A DNA stretch of 17,699 nt from NCBI GenBank assembly GCA_000697335.1, contig JNEM01008409.1, positions 1-17,699 on the forward strand, written 5' to 3'. Positions 17,686 through 17,699 of the stretch are shown here, in pieces. Both the position numbers and the translations under genes were made by a program. The notes under the pieces are model-generated. The model had not been told where the DNA came from, searched no databases, and saw only the letters and a list, made by a program, of their open reading frames with translations. This DNA comes from Conidiobolus incongruus B7586 (Eukaryota; Entomophthoromycota; Entomophthoromycetes; Entomophthorales; Conidiobolaceae). Positions within the stretch are counted from its first letter, which is position 1. Every line of letters starts with the position of its first letter.

Positions 17686-17699
17686 CTCTTAGTTTTATG

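Larger units (their letters stand above)
17259..17699 (-). repeat. Inverted near-identical repeat, right copy (holds GY4)
   Basis: Reverse complement of 3858-4298 with three mismatches seen. It reaches the last base of the window, so the repeat may be longer than shown. The copies are inverted and about 13 kb apart. Confidence 0.93.

Overview
The window looks like nuclear DNA of a low-GC, early-diverging fungus. An entomophthoralean such as Conidiobolus would fit, but this is inference. The grounds are very AT-rich spacers, spliced genes with introns of about 50 to 110 nt that start GTAA/GTAT-like and end TAG/CAG, a fungal-type transcription-factor regulatory domain, a secreted chymotrypsin-fold protease and a nuclear-type tRNA-Trp. 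There is no sign of operons, ribosome-binding sites, viruses or transposons.

Left arm (1-4300): the 3' end of a small secreted glycine/tyrosine-rich protein gene (GY1, my label), a convergent maltose O-acetyltransferase-type gene (A1), tRNA-Trp(CCA), then two more GY genes (GY2, GY3) in tandem. Middle (4579-13644), all on the minus strand: a secreted S1 serine protease; a two-exon gene for a fungal transcription-factor-like protein with no visible zinc cluster; about 2.4 kb with no recognisable gene; an 11-exon SET-domain lysine methyltransferase that I assembled by splicing (440 residues, SETD4-like); and a 350-residue probable mitochondrial protein of unknown family. Right arm (14400-17699): two more acetyltransferase copies (A2 intact, A3 eroding), then GY4, convergent with A3.

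The two arms mirror each other. Each carries a convergent GY/acetyltransferase pair, in opposite orientation. GY3 and GY4 are near-identical inverted copies: the coding sequence is identical and only a few bases differ over about 440 bp, a stretch covering promoter, gene and polyadenylation signal. They lie about 13 kb apart and could support inversion of everything between them.

The acetyltransferases probably O-acetylate a sugar with acetyl-CoA. The GY proteins carry signal peptides and a constant C-terminal domain that I do not recognise; they are the best candidate here for something undescribed. The SETD4-like enzyme, the transcription-factor-like protein and the mitochondrial protein look like ordinary host genes caught between the two accessory arms.
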